59,066 bases of DNA from JAEUIZ01 sp046155605 (GTDB taxonomy: Bacteria; Planctomycetota; Phycisphaerae; Phycisphaerales; UBA1924): contig JBJXFQ010000114.1 of the NCBI GenBank assembly GCA_046155605.1, positions 1-59,066 on the forward strand, written 5' to 3'. Each line of letters opens with the position of its first letter. Position 1 is the first letter of the stretch. The notes below the pieces were generated by a model. That model did not search any database. It had not been told where the DNA came from and saw only the letters and a list, made by a program, of their open reading frames with translations. The translations under genes were made by a program, and so were the position numbers. Shown here one piece after another: positions 17,331 to 26,881 of the stretch.

Positions 17331-17412
17331 GTCTTGTCTCTCTCCTTCGGCTCTCCGCCGAAACCGCCCACGGGTGCCGGCGTGCGCCGCCGGTGTCACC
17401 TCTCTGGAGGGT

Positions 17413-17440
17413 AATCTATCAGGTTCCATAACCCTGTCAA
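17413..17440 (-). promoter_or_regulatory. Sigma70-type promoter for the PEP-CTERM pair
   Basis: On the minus strand TTGACA (17435-17440) and TAGATT (17413-17418) are separated by 16 bp. The predicted start of transcription lies near 17406, giving a leader of about 75 nt to the ATG at 17330. Confidence 0.55.
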
Positions 17441-17479
17441 GAGGAAAAGTGGACTTTGGACTGGAAAATTGAGAAGTTA

Positions 17480-19663
17480 TTATTCTGTTCGGTCTCGGGC
17501 AGGGATGAATACGGTGAACTCAGCCCCCGTAGCCGTGTCACGCACCAGCGAGATACTGCCGCCGACACCGCGAATCATGCCATCCGCCAGCGCCAGTCCT
17601 AAGCCAAGTCCTTCCTTGGTCTCGTCTCGTCGGGCGCGGCAAAACGCGCGAAAAATGCGCTTTTGTACTTCAGGAGGTATTCCCGGACCATGATCTCGGA
17701 CTCGTAACTCCAACCACCAGCGGCCCTTGGCGCGCGCGCGCCGGGCGTTGAGGTTTATGCGCCGATCTGCTGCGTCCGCCGAGTATTTGCACGAGTTTTC
17801 CACAAGGTTCATCAGCACCCGCTCAACCGTGGCGCTGTCGGCTTCAACTTCAAGCCCGCCCAGATCGGCGGTTCCTAGCTCTATAGACATCCCGACGGCT
17901 TCTGCGGCCCTTGTCGCGCTCGCTACCAATGCCTGAACCAGCCCCTCAGCGGGAATCGAGGCCGCTTCACGCTGCCGCGGCGTCCCGAGCCGGGCATACT
18001 CGAGCACGTTCTCGACGATGCGCGTCAGCCGGCCTGATTCGCGCTGCAACGTCTGGAAGTACTCCGCCTGCGCCGCCGGCTCACGGACCATTCCCCGCGC
18101 CAGCATGTCGGTATAGAGGCAGAACGTGGTTAGCGGCGTGCGCAACTCATGCGTTACCGCCGAGACGAACCGCCCGCGTCGGTCACCCAGTTCCATCGAC
18201 GCGCGGAGCACCAGCGCGATGGCGATGATCGCGCCGAGCACGGCGAGCCAAGTCAGCGTGAGAACGATCTGCGTCGAACCGAACGCGACGGCCGGGGTGA
18301 CGAGCGTGGCGTTCGAGACAAAGACGGCGGGAATGCCGGCGAGTCGTGGGCCGGGGGCGGCGGCGCTCACGAGCGGCACCAGATCAGCCGTGGGAAAGAG
18401 ATCGGCGACGAGCACGAGCAGCCGCTGCCGTAGCGCGGGCCAATCGACCCACAGCCCCTGGGTTGTGCGGCCGTCACCGCGGACGACTTCCCGACGGATC
18501 AGGAGTTCGGGCGTGCTTGTGCCGGGATCGATGACCCACGCGGGCTCGAGCGCCCCGACGCGGACCTCCGGCTCAACCAGACTGTACCCCTGGTTCTGCC
18601 GGATTCGCAGCGAGTCGTCGAACTCGGCCTTCTGATCGGCAAGGCCGTCGGCACCCTTCGTCTTCGCTGCGGGCGCTTCGGCACCGTCTCGTTTCGTTTC
18701 ACCGTCCTTCGCCTCGCCTTCCTTCTCGGCCACCGTCGGTTTTGCGACGGTGAGCCTCTTGGCATCGGCCGACTTGGGATCGAAGGCTCCTTCGGCGAGT
18801 TGCTTCAAACCAAGGCGTGTCGATTCAGGAGCCTCTGGGACGGCCACGGCCGGCGGTGCCGGGTCGGATGGCGCGGGCTCGGCGGCGGGCGGAGGCACGA
18901 CGGCAGCGATGGTCGTCGTCTGCTCCTCTCGGCCCGCGAAGCGCTGCGGACGGGCGCGCTTCCCGAGTTCCGGCGCGTTGGCGCTCTGGGTGGCCGCCTG
19001 CTGGCGTGCTGCAAACTCCTCCGACGCGCGCTTGTCGAACCACTGCTCTGTCTGCGGCGCGATCGGCCGCGGTTCGAGAGTTTGCGACGGTGCCGGCACA
19101 TCGCGCATCGCTCCCGTCGTGGCCCCGAGCGTCAGCCGCGAATCGCCGCGATCGGTGGGGCTGAGCACCGGGGCCGTGGCGAGCCGCGTCAGCCGATCGA
19201 GCAACTCCGAGGCCATGACGATGAACTCGCCATCGACGTACTGCGACTCGGCGAGGTCGCGCATGTTGCCGGCGGGTGCCTGGGGCGAGGTGACATGCCC
19301 GTCGCGCTCGACCTGGAAATGCAGACGGACAAACTGGCCGGCGGACTCGAGCAGCGGCGAGGGCACCAGCACCTCGCCCGGCTCGACTTCCTGCCACATG
19401 CGGGTGTACGCGCGTTCGGCGGGGTAGAACGGGCGATAGTGGAAGTATGGTCGCGCGGCCTCGCGGGCCATGATCGGCGCGATCTCGAACTCCATCCGCC
19501 ACAGCGCGAGTTGGATCGATTCCTGCATCTGGGCCTGAGCGCGGGCCTGGCGCTCCCGGCGCTCGGCGCGGACGGCTTGCCACGTCACCCAGCCCAGCGC
19601 CTCGATGACGGCCAGGACGCAGACGGCGAAGATGAGCCATGTGACTCGGTGCCGGGGCTTCAT
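17480..19663 (-). CDS. Sensor histidine kinase with large extracytoplasmic region
   Basis: A 727-residue membrane kinase. TM1 is about residues 9-30 and TM2 about 466-487, leaving about 430 residues outside the membrane. This sensor part includes a low-complexity, Pro/Ala/Lys-rich linker (about 215-345) and no recognised sensor domain. The cytosolic part has the H-box SAVTHELRTPLT (His at about 506), the N-box NLVENSCKYS, then DHGPGIPP and GLGLGLALADGMI. The start overlaps the response regulator stop by 4 bp (ATGA), so the pair is co-translated. It presumably phosphorylates the adjacent regulator. The signal is unknown; the next two genes encode exported vWA proteins. Confidence 0.9.
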   Translation of the reverse strand: MKPRHRVTWLIFAVCVLAVIEALGWVTWQAVRAERRERQARAQAQMQESIQLALWRMEFEIAPIMAREAARPYFHYRPFYPAERAYTRMWQEVEPGEVLVPSPLLESAGQFVRLHFQVERDGHVTSPQAPAGNMRDLAESQYVDGEFIVMASELLDRLTRLATAPVLSPTDRGDSRLTLGATTGAMRDVPAPSQTLEPRPIAPQTEQWFDKRASEEFAARQQAATQSANAPELGKRARPQRFAGREEQTTTIAAVVPPPAAEPAPSDPAPPAVAVPEAPESTRLGLKQLAEGAFDPKSADAKRLTVAKPTVAEKEGEAKDGETKRDGAEAPAAKTKGADGLADQKAEFDDSLRIRQNQGYSLVEPEVRVGALEPAWVIDPGTSTPELLIRREVVRGDGRTTQGLWVDWPALRQRLLVLVADLFPTADLVPLVSAAAPGPRLAGIPAVFVSNATLVTPAVAFGSTQIVLTLTWLAVLGAIIAIALVLRASMELGDRRGRFVSAVTHELRTPLTTFCLYTDMLARGMVREPAAQAEYFQTLQRESGRLTRIVENVLEYARLGTPRQREAASIPAEGLVQALVASATRAAEAVGMSIELGTADLGGLEVEADSATVERVLMNLVENSCKYSADAADRRINLNARRARAKGRWWLELRVRDHGPGIPPEVQKRIFRAFCRARRDETKEGLGLGLALADGMIRGVGGSISLVRDTATGAEFTVFIPARDRTE

Positions 19664-20394
19664 GCCGAGCGTCCGTCGGCCTGCGCTTGCCCGTCGGCGA
19701 GCCGTTCCGCCAGCATGTAGCCCTTGCCGCGAACGGTGACGATGACGCGGGGCTCATCAGGGTCGTCGCGGAGTTGGGTGCGAAGGCGGGCGACGGCCAT
19801 GTCAACGGTGCGGGTGGCCATGCCGCGCGGGTCGATCCCCCAGACGCGGAGCAGCAACTCGTCCCGGCTGATGGCCCGGCCACGATGGGCGGCGAGATAC
19901 GCGAGCAGCGCGGCCTCGCGCTCGGAGAGCGACTCGCGAGTGCCGTCGACGTGGGCGATCTCGCGGCGGTCGAAATCGACTCGCAGGCCGTTGAGTTCGA
20001 GCGCGGCAATCGCCTGCGGTCGCTCGGGCACACGCCTCAGAACGGCCTCGACTCGGGCCAGGAGTTCGGTCAGGCTGAAGGGCTTGACGATGTAATCGTC
20101 GGCACCTGCCTTGAGGCCTTTGACACGGTCTTCTTCCTGGCCACGCGCGGTGATGAAGATGACGGGCAGCGCGGGCCGGGAGCGACGGATCTCGATGAGC
20201 ACGGTGAGCCCGTCCTTGCGCGGCATGAGGATGTCGAGGAGGACGAGATCGATGGGCTGGGCGAGCGCGGCGTCGATGCCGGCTTGTCCGTCGGCGGCTT
20301 CGCAAGGGGTGTAGCCGCTGAGGCGCAGGGCATCGACGATCCCGCGGCGGATCGCGGCGTCGTCCTCAACCACCAGCACGGTACCGAGGGGCAT
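19660..20394 (-). CDS. OmpR/PhoB-family response regulator
   Basis: A 244-residue protein. The N-terminal receiver domain has VLVVEDDAAIRRG (acidic pocket at about 10-12), the phospho-acceptor Asp54 in LVLLDILMPRKDG, and the conserved Lys in DYIVKPFSL. The C-terminal winged-helix domain has the family signature LSEREAALLAYLAAHRGR and ends RVIVTVRGKGYMLAERL. It is expected to bind DNA when phosphorylated by the coupled kinase at 17480-19663. The order here is regulator then kinase. Confidence 0.93.
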   Translation of the reverse strand: MPLGTVLVVEDDAAIRRGIVDALRLSGYTPCEAADGQAGIDAALAQPIDLVLLDILMPRKDGLTVLIEIRRSRPALPVIFITARGQEEDRVKGLKAGADDYIVKPFSLTELLARVEAVLRRVPERPQAIAALELNGLRVDFDRREIAHVDGTRESLSEREAALLAYLAAHRGRAISRDELLLRVWGIDPRGMATRTVDMAVARLRTQLRDDPDEPRVIVTVRGKGYMLAERLADGQAQADGRSA

Positions 20395-20465
20395 AGCGGC
20401 TCCGCTGTGAGTCTATCGAGCCGAAGTGCGAGCGGGTGCGTCTCCGCGCCCGTCGCGATGACTGG

Positions 20466-21653
20466 TCACTTGCCGTATTTGATCCCGACCCGGGCCGCCT
20501 GCTTCGCCAGCGTGTCACGCACGGCCTGGCCGAACGAGTCCTTGGACTCGCCGACCTTGTCCTTGATGAAGAGTTGCCGCTTCTCGCCCAACTCGGCGAT
20601 GCGGGCCTGGCACTGCTTGCGGGCCTCGATCTTGGCCTCGATGAACTTGGCCCGCTCCTCGGGCGTCATCTTCTTCATCTCGTCGGTGAGTTGGTCGTCC
20701 GCGATTGTCTGCGCTTCGATCTTGCCGTCGATGCACGCCTGCACGAGATCATTCCGGCCCGTCAGCGACGACGCGCCGGCCTCGCTCGCCTTGTAGCACG
20801 CGCGCTCGGCCGAGGCCTCGGGAGAGGCGGCGGGCGCGGTCGAGTTCGCCACGGCCATGTCCATCTTGATGGTCTGTGCCGCGAGTTCCTCGCGATTGCC
20901 GTAGGCGACGACCGTGCCCTCGAGGTCGCGCCCGAGTTTGGCGAGTTCCTCGTCAAAGGGCGTGGCGACGGCCGTCATGCCGCCCGATTGCTCGATGGCG
21001 AGATACTCCCCGTCGGTCTTGCGGGCGATCTCCTGCCAGATCGGGGTGGTGTCGGTCTGCCCGCCGCACTGGATGGTGTTGATGGTGATCCCGTGGGCGA
21101 TCGCGGCGGAGCAGGTGTCGAGATATTTGGTGTCGTTCTCGTAATCCATGTGCGGGGGTGCGTCGCCGACGAGATAGATGAGCCGCAGCGTTGATTTGTC
21201 CGCGCTCCACTCGAACTTGGTGTAGGCCTCGTGGAGGGCCTGGTTGACGGATTCCGGGCCGTCGCCACCGCCGCTGGCGTGGCACTTCATCAGGTCGGCG
21301 TAGAGGGCGTCGAGGTCGTCGGTGAGCGGGGTGAGGCGGGTCACGTAGTCGTCGCCGCGATCGCGATAGGCGACGAGGCCCATCCTGATCTGCGGCTTGG
21401 GCTTGGCCGAGGCGATCGCGTTGGCGATCGACCAGATCTTCTGCTTCGCGCCCTCGATCAGTCCGCCCATCGAGCCGGTGGTGTCGAGGACGAAGACGAC
21501 CTCGATGCGCGGCGTGGCGGCGGGAGCGTCGGGTGCGGCCTTCGGCTGCCCGGCGATCGGTGCCGGTTGCGTGGCGGGCTGGGGCTGTTGCGACTGAGCA
21601 AAGGCCGGGAACGCGAGCGCGAGGCCGGAGATCAGAACAAGCGTGCGGGACAT
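20466..21653 (-). CDS. Secreted von Willebrand factor A domain protein
   Basis: A 395-residue protein with a signal peptide (MSRTLVLISGLALAFPAFA) and a Pro/Gln-rich linker. It then has a vWA domain starting at IEVVFVLDTTGSMGGL, in which DTTGS is the metal-ion-dependent adhesion motif, continuing GGGDGPESVNQALHEA and LIYLVGDAPPHMDY. The C-terminal ~150 residues are Glu/Lys-rich and probably helical. It is likely periplasmic or surface-located and may bind ligands through a metal ion. It lies between the response regulator and a second vWA gene, all on the same strand. Confidence 0.87.
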   Translation of the reverse strand: MSRTLVLISGLALAFPAFAQSQQPQPATQPAPIAGQPKAAPDAPAATPRIEVVFVLDTTGSMGGLIEGAKQKIWSIANAIASAKPKPQIRMGLVAYRDRGDDYVTRLTPLTDDLDALYADLMKCHASGGGDGPESVNQALHEAYTKFEWSADKSTLRLIYLVGDAPPHMDYENDTKYLDTCSAAIAHGITINTIQCGGQTDTTPIWQEIARKTDGEYLAIEQSGGMTAVATPFDEELAKLGRDLEGTVVAYGNREELAAQTIKMDMAVANSTAPAASPEASAERACYKASEAGASSLTGRNDLVQACIDGKIEAQTIADDQLTDEMKKMTPEERAKFIEAKIEARKQCQARIAELGEKRQLFIKDKVGESKDSFGQAVRDTLAKQAARVGIKYGK

Positions 21654-21785
21654 GCCAACTCCTTCATAAGTGAGGTTCGGTTTCGGGTGCGGTCAGCGGA
21701 ACGGGATGCGGTGAGCGGTTTCGGGGTGTGATCAGTGCTTTCCGGGTGCCATCAGTCGGAGGTCTTGCGACGACTGATGCGAGCG

Positions 21786-21844
21786 GCGAGGTGCCGTGGC
21801 CTTCGCACCAGTCGTGCGTGCGACCACGCCCGACTGGTGGCACC
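21786..21844. repeat. Intergenic inverted repeat
   Basis: A 9-bp stem pairs CACCAGTCG (21806-21814) with CGACTGGTG (21831-21839), with flanking GGTGCC/GGCACC complementarity. A related GGTGCCATCAGTCG lies at about 21747. It lies in the 205-bp gap between the two vWA genes, and there is no T-tract. It is probably a dispersed palindromic repeat rather than a terminator. Confidence 0.4.
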
Positions 21845-21858
21845 CTCCGTGGCGCGGG

Positions 21859-24306
21859 TCAGGGCGTCGCGCGTGGCCCCAGGACGAGGGTGCGCTTCCC
21901 CTGGTACATCAGCATGCACTCGTCTCCCTGGGCGAGGAGGGCAACCTGGTTGCGGGCCGCGAGGTCATCGACCAGTTGCGTGTACGCGGGCGTGCCGAAG
22001 GTGATGGTCACCTCAGGCGCTTCCTTCTCCTTGTCGGCCTGGACGATCCGGGCATCGACCCAGCGCTGCCCGCGGCGGAAGAGCGTCTGATCGGCCACCT
22101 GGCAGACGGTGTTCACCTGCGTCTTCTTCATGTCGGCGCTGATGAACTCGTTAGTGACATTGACGCAGCCGATCTCGACCTGCCTGCCGAGATTCATCTC
22201 TTGGTTGATCGCTCGGCCGCCCCAGCGCTCGTCCTTGGCGCGGTTCGAGAGCATGGTTTGGGCATATTCCTTGCGCTCGGCGGCCTCCTGCGGGGCGCGG
22301 AAGGGGGAGCTCGGGCCGCTACCCTGGGCGGAGCGAAGCGCAGCCATTAGATCAACTCGCGGCACGTCGCGAGAGCCCGCGCCGCCGTCGGCCATCGGCA
22401 TCGGATCGCCCGGCCTGCCGGCGATCACCGTCCCCGGCTCGAGCGCCAGGAACGCCGTGTATTCCGTCAGAATTCCCCACTTGATCGAGAGCCGCACGAT
22501 CTCATCGACGAGTTCCTTCGTCCGCGGGTCTTCGCTGGGGCGCACGCCCGGCCGCTGGTCCGCGCCGGCCTGCCGAATTTCCTCGATCAAACTCGCGATC
22601 TTGCGCGACGCCCAGAGCCGCGGCACGAAGCCGTTCCGCGTCGTCGCCTTGCTCGTGTCGAACGCGAAATCGAAGGTCGCCTGTTTGCCGAGGTAGTTGC
22701 CCTCGAGGATGAGTTTCTTCGCCGAGGCGTCGGTGTATTGGCCGAGGATCACGAGTTGGTCGCCGTCAAAGAGGTCGGGGAGCGACGCGGGCTGGACCTC
22801 GCGGATGGGCCGCGTCACGACCTCGCCCTTGGCGTCGATGATCGCTTCGAGTTTCGGCGACGCGAGAATCGGCCCGCTCAGCCGGCGATAGACCTGCCCG
22901 ACTTTGACCTCGACGTTCTCCTCCGGCAGCACAAAGGTGCTCGTGGCGCGCGTGCCACGGGAGAGGCCCGTCAGCAGCGGGCCATTCACATCAAGCCCGA
23001 CCCCGAAGGTAAAGATCCGGCGATTGTGCTTGTTCGCGCCTGCCGCGGCCTCGCGGATGGCGCGTTCGCTGGTCTGGCCCACGGTCGGCAGGCCGTCGGT
23101 GAGAAAGAGTACGACGGGCAGCGTGCCGGGTGTCGGGTCCTGTCGCAGCGCTTCGAGGAGCGAGTCGTTGATGTTGGTGCCGCCGTTGGCGTTGATCCCC
23201 GCGATGTACTTCCGTGCCGCGGCCATCGTCTCGTCGTTCTTCACGACCGCGTGATCGCTGAACGAGTTGATCGAGTCGGAGTAATCGATGATGTTGAAGA
23301 ACTCGCCGGGGGCGAGGCCCTCGACAACCTGGAGCGCGGCCTCGCGGGCCTGGATGATCTTCTGGCCGCGCATCGAGCCCGAGCGGTCGAGCACGACCGT
23401 TACCTCGCGCTTGATGGCATTCTCGGGCGGCTTGGCGGGCACGCCCGCGAGCAGCAGGAAGTAGCCGCCCTGCCCGCCGGCGATCTCCGGGTCTGGATAC
23501 ATCATCACCGTCGCCGAGACCTCGTTGGCCCGGCGCGGCAAGAGATATGACACGCGGAACGAGCCCGGCTGCACCGAGGCCGTGTTGAGGAGCCGCACCG
23601 TCATGCGGCCCGCATCGGTCCGCTCCGTCACGATCTCATGGCTGGGCGAATAGATCGTCGAGATGGCCCGCGAACTGCGGATATCGGCCGTGAACGACCA
23701 CGCGACCCCCGTGTCATCCAGCGACTCGGTGCGCGGGATCACGAAATCGATGCGGTCGGCGGATGACGTGCCCTCGGTCGGCAGGAGTTGCTCATAGGTG
23801 AGCCGGAGGGTCTGCGTCCCGCGGGCCGGCACCGGGAAGACGCTGGACTTGATGAGGTTGTACCCGATGAACTCGAGCAGCCCCGGATCGCGCGACTTGG
23901 AGACGATGCCGTCGTAGATTCGGCGGGCCTCGTCGCGCGGATAGAGTTTGGCGTTCGGCTCGGCCCCGAGGCTGTCGAGTTGGAAACTGCGGACCGCGGC
24001 ACCATCGGGCACGGGGACGACTAACTGGGCTTCCTGCGCGCCGCCGCCGTCGTTGGTCACGGTGAGCACGAGCGTGGTGAGCGCGATCTGATCCGTCACC
24101 TGCACGCTCGCGTCCGCTTTCGTCAGTTTGATCGATCGGTTCTCGGGCGGTCGCGGCGTGGGCCAGAAGACCACCGTCCGCCCCTGCGGGACGATGATCA
24201 CGGGCTCCGTGCTCGTCGCGGCGATCTGGGCGCGGGCGATCGGGACGGCGGCGACGGGGCCGAGGGCGAACATCAGGGCCGACGCGAGAAGGTGACGAGT
24301 GGTCAT
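21859..24306 (-). CDS. VIT and von Willebrand A domain exported protein
   Basis: An 815-residue protein with a signal peptide (MTTRHLLASALMFALGPVAA). The first part is a VIT domain: ASVQVTDQIALTTLVLTVTN, GGGAQEAQLVVPVPDGAAV, and KDPGLLEF in the usual form SRDPGLLEFIGYNL. The vWA domain follows with VTVVLDRSGSMRGQK (MIDAS), FFNIIDYSD and GGTNINDSLLEAL. The C-terminal half has a Cys pair and ends RTLVLGPRATP. Related bacterial proteins are inter-alpha-trypsin-inhibitor-like and may act outside the cell. The start at 24306 was chosen on the signal peptide; upstream in-frame starts at 24363 and 24351 add only non-family residues. Confidence 0.88.
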   Translation of the reverse strand: MTTRHLLASALMFALGPVAAVPIARAQIAATSTEPVIIVPQGRTVVFWPTPRPPENRSIKLTKADASVQVTDQIALTTLVLTVTNDGGGAQEAQLVVPVPDGAAVRSFQLDSLGAEPNAKLYPRDEARRIYDGIVSKSRDPGLLEFIGYNLIKSSVFPVPARGTQTLRLTYEQLLPTEGTSSADRIDFVIPRTESLDDTGVAWSFTADIRSSRAISTIYSPSHEIVTERTDAGRMTVRLLNTASVQPGSFRVSYLLPRRANEVSATVMMYPDPEIAGGQGGYFLLLAGVPAKPPENAIKREVTVVLDRSGSMRGQKIIQAREAALQVVEGLAPGEFFNIIDYSDSINSFSDHAVVKNDETMAAARKYIAGINANGGTNINDSLLEALRQDPTPGTLPVVLFLTDGLPTVGQTSERAIREAAAGANKHNRRIFTFGVGLDVNGPLLTGLSRGTRATSTFVLPEENVEVKVGQVYRRLSGPILASPKLEAIIDAKGEVVTRPIREVQPASLPDLFDGDQLVILGQYTDASAKKLILEGNYLGKQATFDFAFDTSKATTRNGFVPRLWASRKIASLIEEIRQAGADQRPGVRPSEDPRTKELVDEIVRLSIKWGILTEYTAFLALEPGTVIAGRPGDPMPMADGGAGSRDVPRVDLMAALRSAQGSGPSSPFRAPQEAAERKEYAQTMLSNRAKDERWGGRAINQEMNLGRQVEIGCVNVTNEFISADMKKTQVNTVCQVADQTLFRRGQRWVDARIVQADKEKEAPEVTITFGTPAYTQLVDDLAARNQVALLAQGDECMLMYQGKRTLVLGPRATP

Positions 24307-24772
24307 GGGTGGTTCCTGTTCCGCGGCGGGTGTGGCTGCTGTCCGCCGCATGTTCTGACGCATGTATGTACCACCTAGTTCGGCTCGTGGCTGTAACCAT
24401 GCTGTAACGGGTGGAGGGCTGGCTCCGTTGAAATGTCTGGCGTGAGGGATCTGGTGCCTGCCTGCCTCGGGCGCACGATCGTTGCGAGGGGCGCAGCGAG
24501 GCTCTGCGAGCCAAGCCCCTCGGAAGCCGGTAATCGCACACCTCGCCCCCTCGGCGAGCCGCCCGTTCGCCCGGGGGGCGATGAAGACAAGAGTTTGGGA
24601 AGGGCATCGCGCCACCGCGCCAACGAGTGGTGCAAAGCCACCACTCGCAACGATCGTGCGCCCGAAACGGGCGAAGAAACGAGTGGCGCAAAGCGGCTGA
24701 AGGAGCGATCGAGCGACCTAGCAGGCGAAATCGGGGGCTGCGGCGCGATCCCATGCGTAGCGTTCCCTGCGA
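24307..24772. repeat. Repeat-rich intergenic region with 22-bp inverted repeat and hairpins
   Basis: A 466-bp non-coding stretch. A perfect 22-bp inverted repeat pairs 24467-24488 with 24644-24665 (core GGGCGCACGATCGTTGCGAG). Inside it is a 9-bp hairpin, 24624-24632 with 24639-24647 (CGAGTGGTG/CACCACTCG), and a diverged direct copy of that unit is at about 24687-24707 (ACGAGTGGCGCAAAGCGGC). No convincing gene is present; open frames here are short and of random composition. Confidence 0.65.
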
Positions 24773-26881
24773 ATGCCGATTCCCAACGAGAGCCGAGGGT
24801 CATGCTCGTCCGCGCCGCGCGGTGTCTCGCTCACGGTCCTTCCAGATGCGGGAGCGAAGGGCCAGACAACCGGCAAGCCGACGATTCGCAGATCCAAGAG
24901 CGGCCCGCGCCGTGCCGTGGTCCTTGTCCTCGTTCACGTCGCCATCGCCATCCACATCGGCGTGTGGTTCTTCTCCGGCATGCGCACGACCATCTCACCG
25001 CTCGAGCCCTCCGAGGCGATGTACACCGCCAATCGCGGGCTCGTGAACGCGGGATTCGTGCTCTTTGTCACGGCCATCCTCTCGACCGCGATCTTCGGGC
25101 GCTGGTTCTGCGGCTGGGGTTGCCACATCGTCGCGCTCCAAGACCTCTGCGGCTGGATGATGAAAAAGATCGGCGTGCATCCGCGCCCGTTCCGCACGCG
25201 CCTCCTCCCGTGGGCCACCACCATCCTCGCGCTCTACATGTTCGTCTGGCCGACGGTGGTGCGCGAGGCGATCCGGCCCGCAGCCATCTCGCTTGGATAC
25301 TGGGAGACGATGCGGCCGTATCTGGGTGAGCACCCGCCGCCGGTTTTCCGATCCGTCGCCGCGTTCAATGACTTCTTCAAGCCCGATTTCACGCGAACCA
25401 CCGATTTCTGGGACACGTTTCCGTCGTGGTACGTCTCGATCCCGTTCCTGCTCATCTGCGGCTTCGCCACGGTGTATTTCCTCGGAAGCAAGGGCTTTTG
25501 CACCTACGGCTGCCCGTATGGCGGGTTCTTCGGGCCGGTCGATCGCCTGGCCGTCGGGCGCATCCGCGTCAATGACTCCTGCGAGCAGTGCGGCCACTGC
25601 ACGTCGGTGTGTACCTCGAATGTGCGCGTCCACGAAGAAGTCCGGGATTACGGCATGGTGATCGACCCGGGGTGCATGAAGTGCCTCGACTGCGTGAGCG
25701 TCTGCCCGAATCACGCGCTCTCGTTCTCGTTCGGCAAGCCGGCGATCGCGGCGCGGCCGCGAGTCGACAACCCGGCCGTCCGTTTCCTCCGTCGCAACGC
25801 CGACATGACCCTCGGCGGCGAGGTACTCGCGGGCGTGCTCTTCCTATGGTTGTTCTACGCCTATCGCGGGATGCTCGGCGAGGTGCCGCTGCTCATGGCC
25901 ATCGGGATGGCGGCGATCGTCGTCTTTCTCTGCTGGAAGTTTGCCGAGATGATCCGTCGGCCCAGCGCGCGCCTGCACGGGTTCCAGTTACGGCTCAAGG
26001 GGCGCGTTCGGCCCGCGGGCCTCGCGCTCACCGGTATCGTGATCGTCTCGCTCGCCTCCGCGGCGTGGTCAACCACGGTGCATGTCAGCGCCTGGCGCGG
26101 CGGAATCCTGGACGATCAAATCGCAACGCCATCGGAAAGAGTCTTTGGGCCGGGGTATGTGCCGACGGCATCGGATAAGTCACGAGCCGAGCGCGCGCTG
26201 GCGCACCTGGAGCGGGCCGGTGTGCCGCGGCATGGCGGCTTTGGGTGGACCGATAACTCCGAGCACCATCGTCGCGCGGCGTGGCTTGCCGCAGTTGCGG
26301 GGGATTGGGCGAGGTCCGAGAACGCGATGTTGCGCGGAATCGCCGCCGGCGCGCGCACGAAGGCCGACGCACCGCACGACTTGCTCTCGGGCCTATCGAC
26401 GGGGGCGGCTCGACTCGGGCACGGGCCGGAGCACGTTGTCGGCAAACTCGGCCATGTCATCGCCGCCTTTCCGACGACTGGATCAACGCGCATCGCCTTG
26501 GCTTACATCGAGTTAGGTCGTGGCAACACTGATGCCGCCGCCGCTGCCGCGCAGGCCGCGATTGAGCGCCGGCCCGGCGAAGAGTTTGTTGTTGCTTCCG
26601 CGGGCGAGGTGCTCCTCCGTGCCGGCAAAGCAACGGAAGCGGTCGAGGTGATGCGGCAGGCGACGGCGGGTTCGCTCGGCAGATCGGTACCCGTGCGGAC
26701 GGTGTTGGGAGTAGCGCTGGTGGCAGCGGGTAGGCCGGAAGAGGCGGTGGAAGAGTTGCGGAAGGCGTTGGAGGTTGATCCGAAGGCGGAAGGGACGCGG
26801 CGTCGGTTATCAGACCTTTTGCGCGCACTAGGGCGAGAACCCGAGGCAATTGCTATAGACAAGGATGGGAAAATGCAGTAA
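24773..26881 (+). CDS. 4Fe-4S (NosR/NapH-like) membrane protein fused to TPR domain
   Basis: A 702-residue protein. The N-terminal ~450 residues are a polytopic iron-sulfur membrane protein: FCGWGCH (C113, C117), CTYGCPYG (C243, C247), then two [4Fe-4S] ferredoxin motifs at C270/273/276/280 (CEQCGHCTSVC) and C301/304/307/311 (CMKCLDCVSVCPNH). This resembles NapH/NosR/CcoG-type quinol-linked electron transfer proteins. The C-terminal ~220 residues are TPR-like (ALAYIELGRGNTDAAAAAA, AAGRPEEAVEELRKALEVDP). The start is uncertain; GTG or ATG codons further in are possible. Partner proteins are not in the window, so the redox pathway is unknown. Confidence 0.83.
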   Translation: MPIPNESRGSCSSAPRGVSLTVLPDAGAKGQTTGKPTIRRSKSGPRRAVVLVLVHVAIAIHIGVWFFSGMRTTISPLEPSEAMYTANRGLVNAGFVLFVTAILSTAIFGRWFCGWGCHIVALQDLCGWMMKKIGVHPRPFRTRLLPWATTILALYMFVWPTVVREAIRPAAISLGYWETMRPYLGEHPPPVFRSVAAFNDFFKPDFTRTTDFWDTFPSWYVSIPFLLICGFATVYFLGSKGFCTYGCPYGGFFGPVDRLAVGRIRVNDSCEQCGHCTSVCTSNVRVHEEVRDYGMVIDPGCMKCLDCVSVCPNHALSFSFGKPAIAARPRVDNPAVRFLRRNADMTLGGEVLAGVLFLWLFYAYRGMLGEVPLLMAIGMAAIVVFLCWKFAEMIRRPSARLHGFQLRLKGRVRPAGLALTGIVIVSLASAAWSTTVHVSAWRGGILDDQIATPSERVFGPGYVPTASDKSRAERALAHLERAGVPRHGGFGWTDNSEHHRRAAWLAAVAGDWARSENAMLRGIAAGARTKADAPHDLLSGLSTGAARLGHGPEHVVGKLGHVIAAFPTTGSTRIALAYIELGRGNTDAAAAAAQAAIERRPGEEFVVASAGEVLLRAGKATEAVEVMRQATAGSLGRSVPVRTVLGVALVAAGRPEEAVEELRKALEVDPKAEGTRRRLSDLLRALGREPEAIAIDKDGKMQ

